Source of the DNA: Cytophagales bacterium
Lineage (GTDB): Bacteria; Bacteroidota; Bacteroidia; Cytophagales; Thermoflexibacteraceae
Assembly: GCA_004294445.1 (NCBI GenBank)
Contig: REAZ01000005.1
Coordinates: 1-64,000 of the forward strand
Direction of reading: 5' to 3'
DNA length: 64,000 nt
Below the pieces are notes generated by a model. It worked only from the letters and a program-made list of their open reading frames with translations. It had not been told where the DNA came from and searched no databases. The first letter of the stretch is position 1, and the number at the start of each line of letters is the position of its first letter. The position numbers and the translations under genes were made by a program. Positions 63,133 through 64,000 of this stretch are shown in pieces.

Positions 63133-63521
63133 CTCAATAGTCCACTTTTGTATTTGATAATGATAAGTAAATCTGCAATTACATCATGCAGATAGCTAAG
63201 GCAAGCCTCGCTCTTAATCAAGTAGTTATAAATGCCCTGTGCTTGGAGTTCGGCTATGACATCTATGCTACGCTGTGCCGAAACCACTACTATTTTGACA
63301 GCATCGTTCTGACTTTTGATTTTTTTAATGAGTTCCATGCCACTCATGTCGGGCAGAATCAAATCTACAACTGCAATAGTGGGATTTTCGTACATTTTAT
63401 CGAGCATAGCTTGCCCGTTGGCAAAAGTCCTAATCTCTAAATCTTCTATTTCTGCCAATGCAAGCTGCAACAGCATACCTTCAGTCCTATTGTCCTCAAT
63501 TACGAAAAGTTTGTAAGTCAT
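63129..63521 (-). CDS. Single-domain response regulator (receiver)
   Basis: A 130-residue receiver with no output domain. The acidic pocket is E9/D10 (VIEDN), the phosphoacceptor is D53 (VVDLILPDMSG), then VVVSAQ (Ser in place of Thr) and the Lys of NYLIKSE. It is translationally coupled to the CheB-like gene, so together they may work as a split CheB in which the phosphorylated receiver activates the esterase. The cognate kinase is not in the window. Confidence 0.9.
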   Translation of the reverse strand: MTYKLFVIEDNRTEGMLLQLALAEIEDLEIRTFANGQAMLDKMYENPTIAVVDLILPDMSGMELIKKIKSQNDAVKIVVVSAQRSIDVIAELQAQGIYNYLIKSEACLSYLHDVIADLLIIIKYKSGLLR

Positions 63522-63710
63522 ATTTCTAAGTTTTATTGATATTTATTATAGCAAATATATAATTTTCGTATAAATACTTGGCTAAGTATGCTTAAATTTA
63601 TAGTTTTTTGGGTGAAAAATAATTTTCTTTTTCTTCTTAGGGATAATTGACTATGATGGATAAGAAAATCAACAGTGAGATACTCAATTTTGCTAAAATT
63701 TCTACTTTCT

Positions 63711-63742
63711 TTTGCACCATTAAGAAATTTTACTTACCTTTG
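63711..63742 (+). promoter_or_regulatory. Promoter of tRNA-Cys
   Basis: TTTG (63711-63714), a 20-base spacer and TACCTTTG (63735-63742) match the consensus exactly. The mature tRNA begins 15 bases after the -7 box. Confidence 0.75.
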
Positions 63743-63757
63743 CACTCTAAAATAAAA

Positions 63758-63828
63758 GGTTCCGTGGCCGAGAGGCTAGGCAGAGCTCTGCAAAAGCTTC
63801 CACAGCGGTTCGAATCCGCTCGGAACCT
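63758..63828 (+). tRNA. tRNA-Cys (GCA)
   Basis: A 71-base cloverleaf. The acceptor stem is GGTTCCG/CGGAACC with discriminator T, as usual for cysteine. The D arm is GCC/GGC. The anticodon arm GAGCT/AGCTT closes the loop CTGCAAA with anticodon GCA, the variable loop is short, and the T arm is AGCGG-TTCGAAT-CCGCT. The CCA end is not encoded. Confidence 0.96.
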
Positions 63829-63932
63829 CATCATATAATTTTAATGATTTTTTTAATCCTTTGAACTTTGTTTGAAGGATTTTTTTTTAACAATATTTTG
63901 ATACACTTCCATTAATTTCATCATTCAGTACC

Positions 63933-64000
63933 ATGAACAAAAAAATTACATCAGCACTTATTTCGGTTTTTTATAAGGATAATCTTGCCCCCATAGTCGA
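63933..64000 (+). CDS. purH: Start of purH (bifunctional AICAR formyltransferase/IMP cyclohydrolase), truncated by window end
   Basis: Only 22 codons are inside the window. The product begins MNKKITSALISVFYKDNLAP, which closely matches the N-terminus of Bacteroidota PurH (KKIxSALISVFYKDxLxPIV), the IMP cyclohydrolase domain that closes the purine ring. The assignment rests on this short match. Confidence 0.75.
   Translation, partial: MNKKITSALISVFYKDNLAPIV

Noticed and set aside
63758-63828. tRNA-Cys as an attachment site for an island
   Set aside because: No direct repeat of its 3' end was seen in the window and no integrase is present.
1-64000. CRISPR array, prophage, or integrase-bounded island
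   Set aside because: I saw no regularly spaced repeats, no phage structural genes and no integrase; the only clear mobile element is the IS630 copy.

Overview
The window looks like a chromosomal segment from a member of the Bacteroidota, most likely Cytophagales-like. The signs are a SusC/SusD pair, a GldM C-terminal-like secreted protein, the LpxC-FabZ fusion between lpxD and lpxA, a short CarB, many lipoproteins, and promoters of the TTTG-N19-21-TAnnTTTG type. Shine-Dalgarno sequences are generally absent. Most of the window is conserved core genes in short operons on both strands. Several convergent gene ends share hairpin terminators or overlap by a few bases.

Layout. 0.1-4.2 kb: a 3-hydroxyanthranilate dioxygenase, a small secreted protein, then a decayed patch. 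The patch holds an orphan GIY-YIG-like toxin module, an immunity-like gene, a frameshifted paralogue of that gene, and a fragment of a membrane protein. It is followed by an epimerase with an insertion. 4.4-8.0 kb: a GH13 lipoprotein, an NlpC/P60 lipoprotein and a dipeptide epimerase, the last two fitting murein peptide recycling. 8.0-12.6 kb: an AT-rich defence-type cassette, described below. 12.6-25.5 kb: metG, mrp, hemF, rdgB, an Fe-S membrane protein, a Gfo/Idh oxidoreductase, a DegT aminotransferase, ccmF and a GldM-like protein. 25.9-31 kb: a SusC/SusD/lipoprotein uptake locus. 31-35.5 kb: the lipid A operon lpxD, lpxC-fabZ, lpxA plus an ABC ATPase. 35.6-36.8 kb: an IS630-type element. 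36.8-56.5 kb: mixed housekeeping and unknown genes (coaBC, an orphan eutC, a LysM lytic transglycosylase, asd, sdaAB, LOG, M14 peptidase, two Uma2 proteins, an EboE-like protein and a deacetylase). 56.6-64 kb: carB with a hairpin in its leader, tandem SLATT-like membrane proteins, plsC, a PAP2-like protein, a CheB/receiver pair, tRNA-Cys, and the start of purH.

The most interesting locus is 8039-12607. It has a promoter with a palindrome across it, then a retron-type msr-msd RNA bounded by an 11-bp a1/a2 inverted repeat. Next comes a reverse transcriptase with the retron hallmarks NAxxH, YADD and VTG plus an unrecognised C-terminal extension of about 500 residues. Last is an overlapping gene whose product has a complete phosphoacceptor receiver domain and a C-terminal HEPN-like RNxxxH motif. 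I read this as a retron whose effector is a receiver-HEPN protein, a combination I do not recognise from described retron types.
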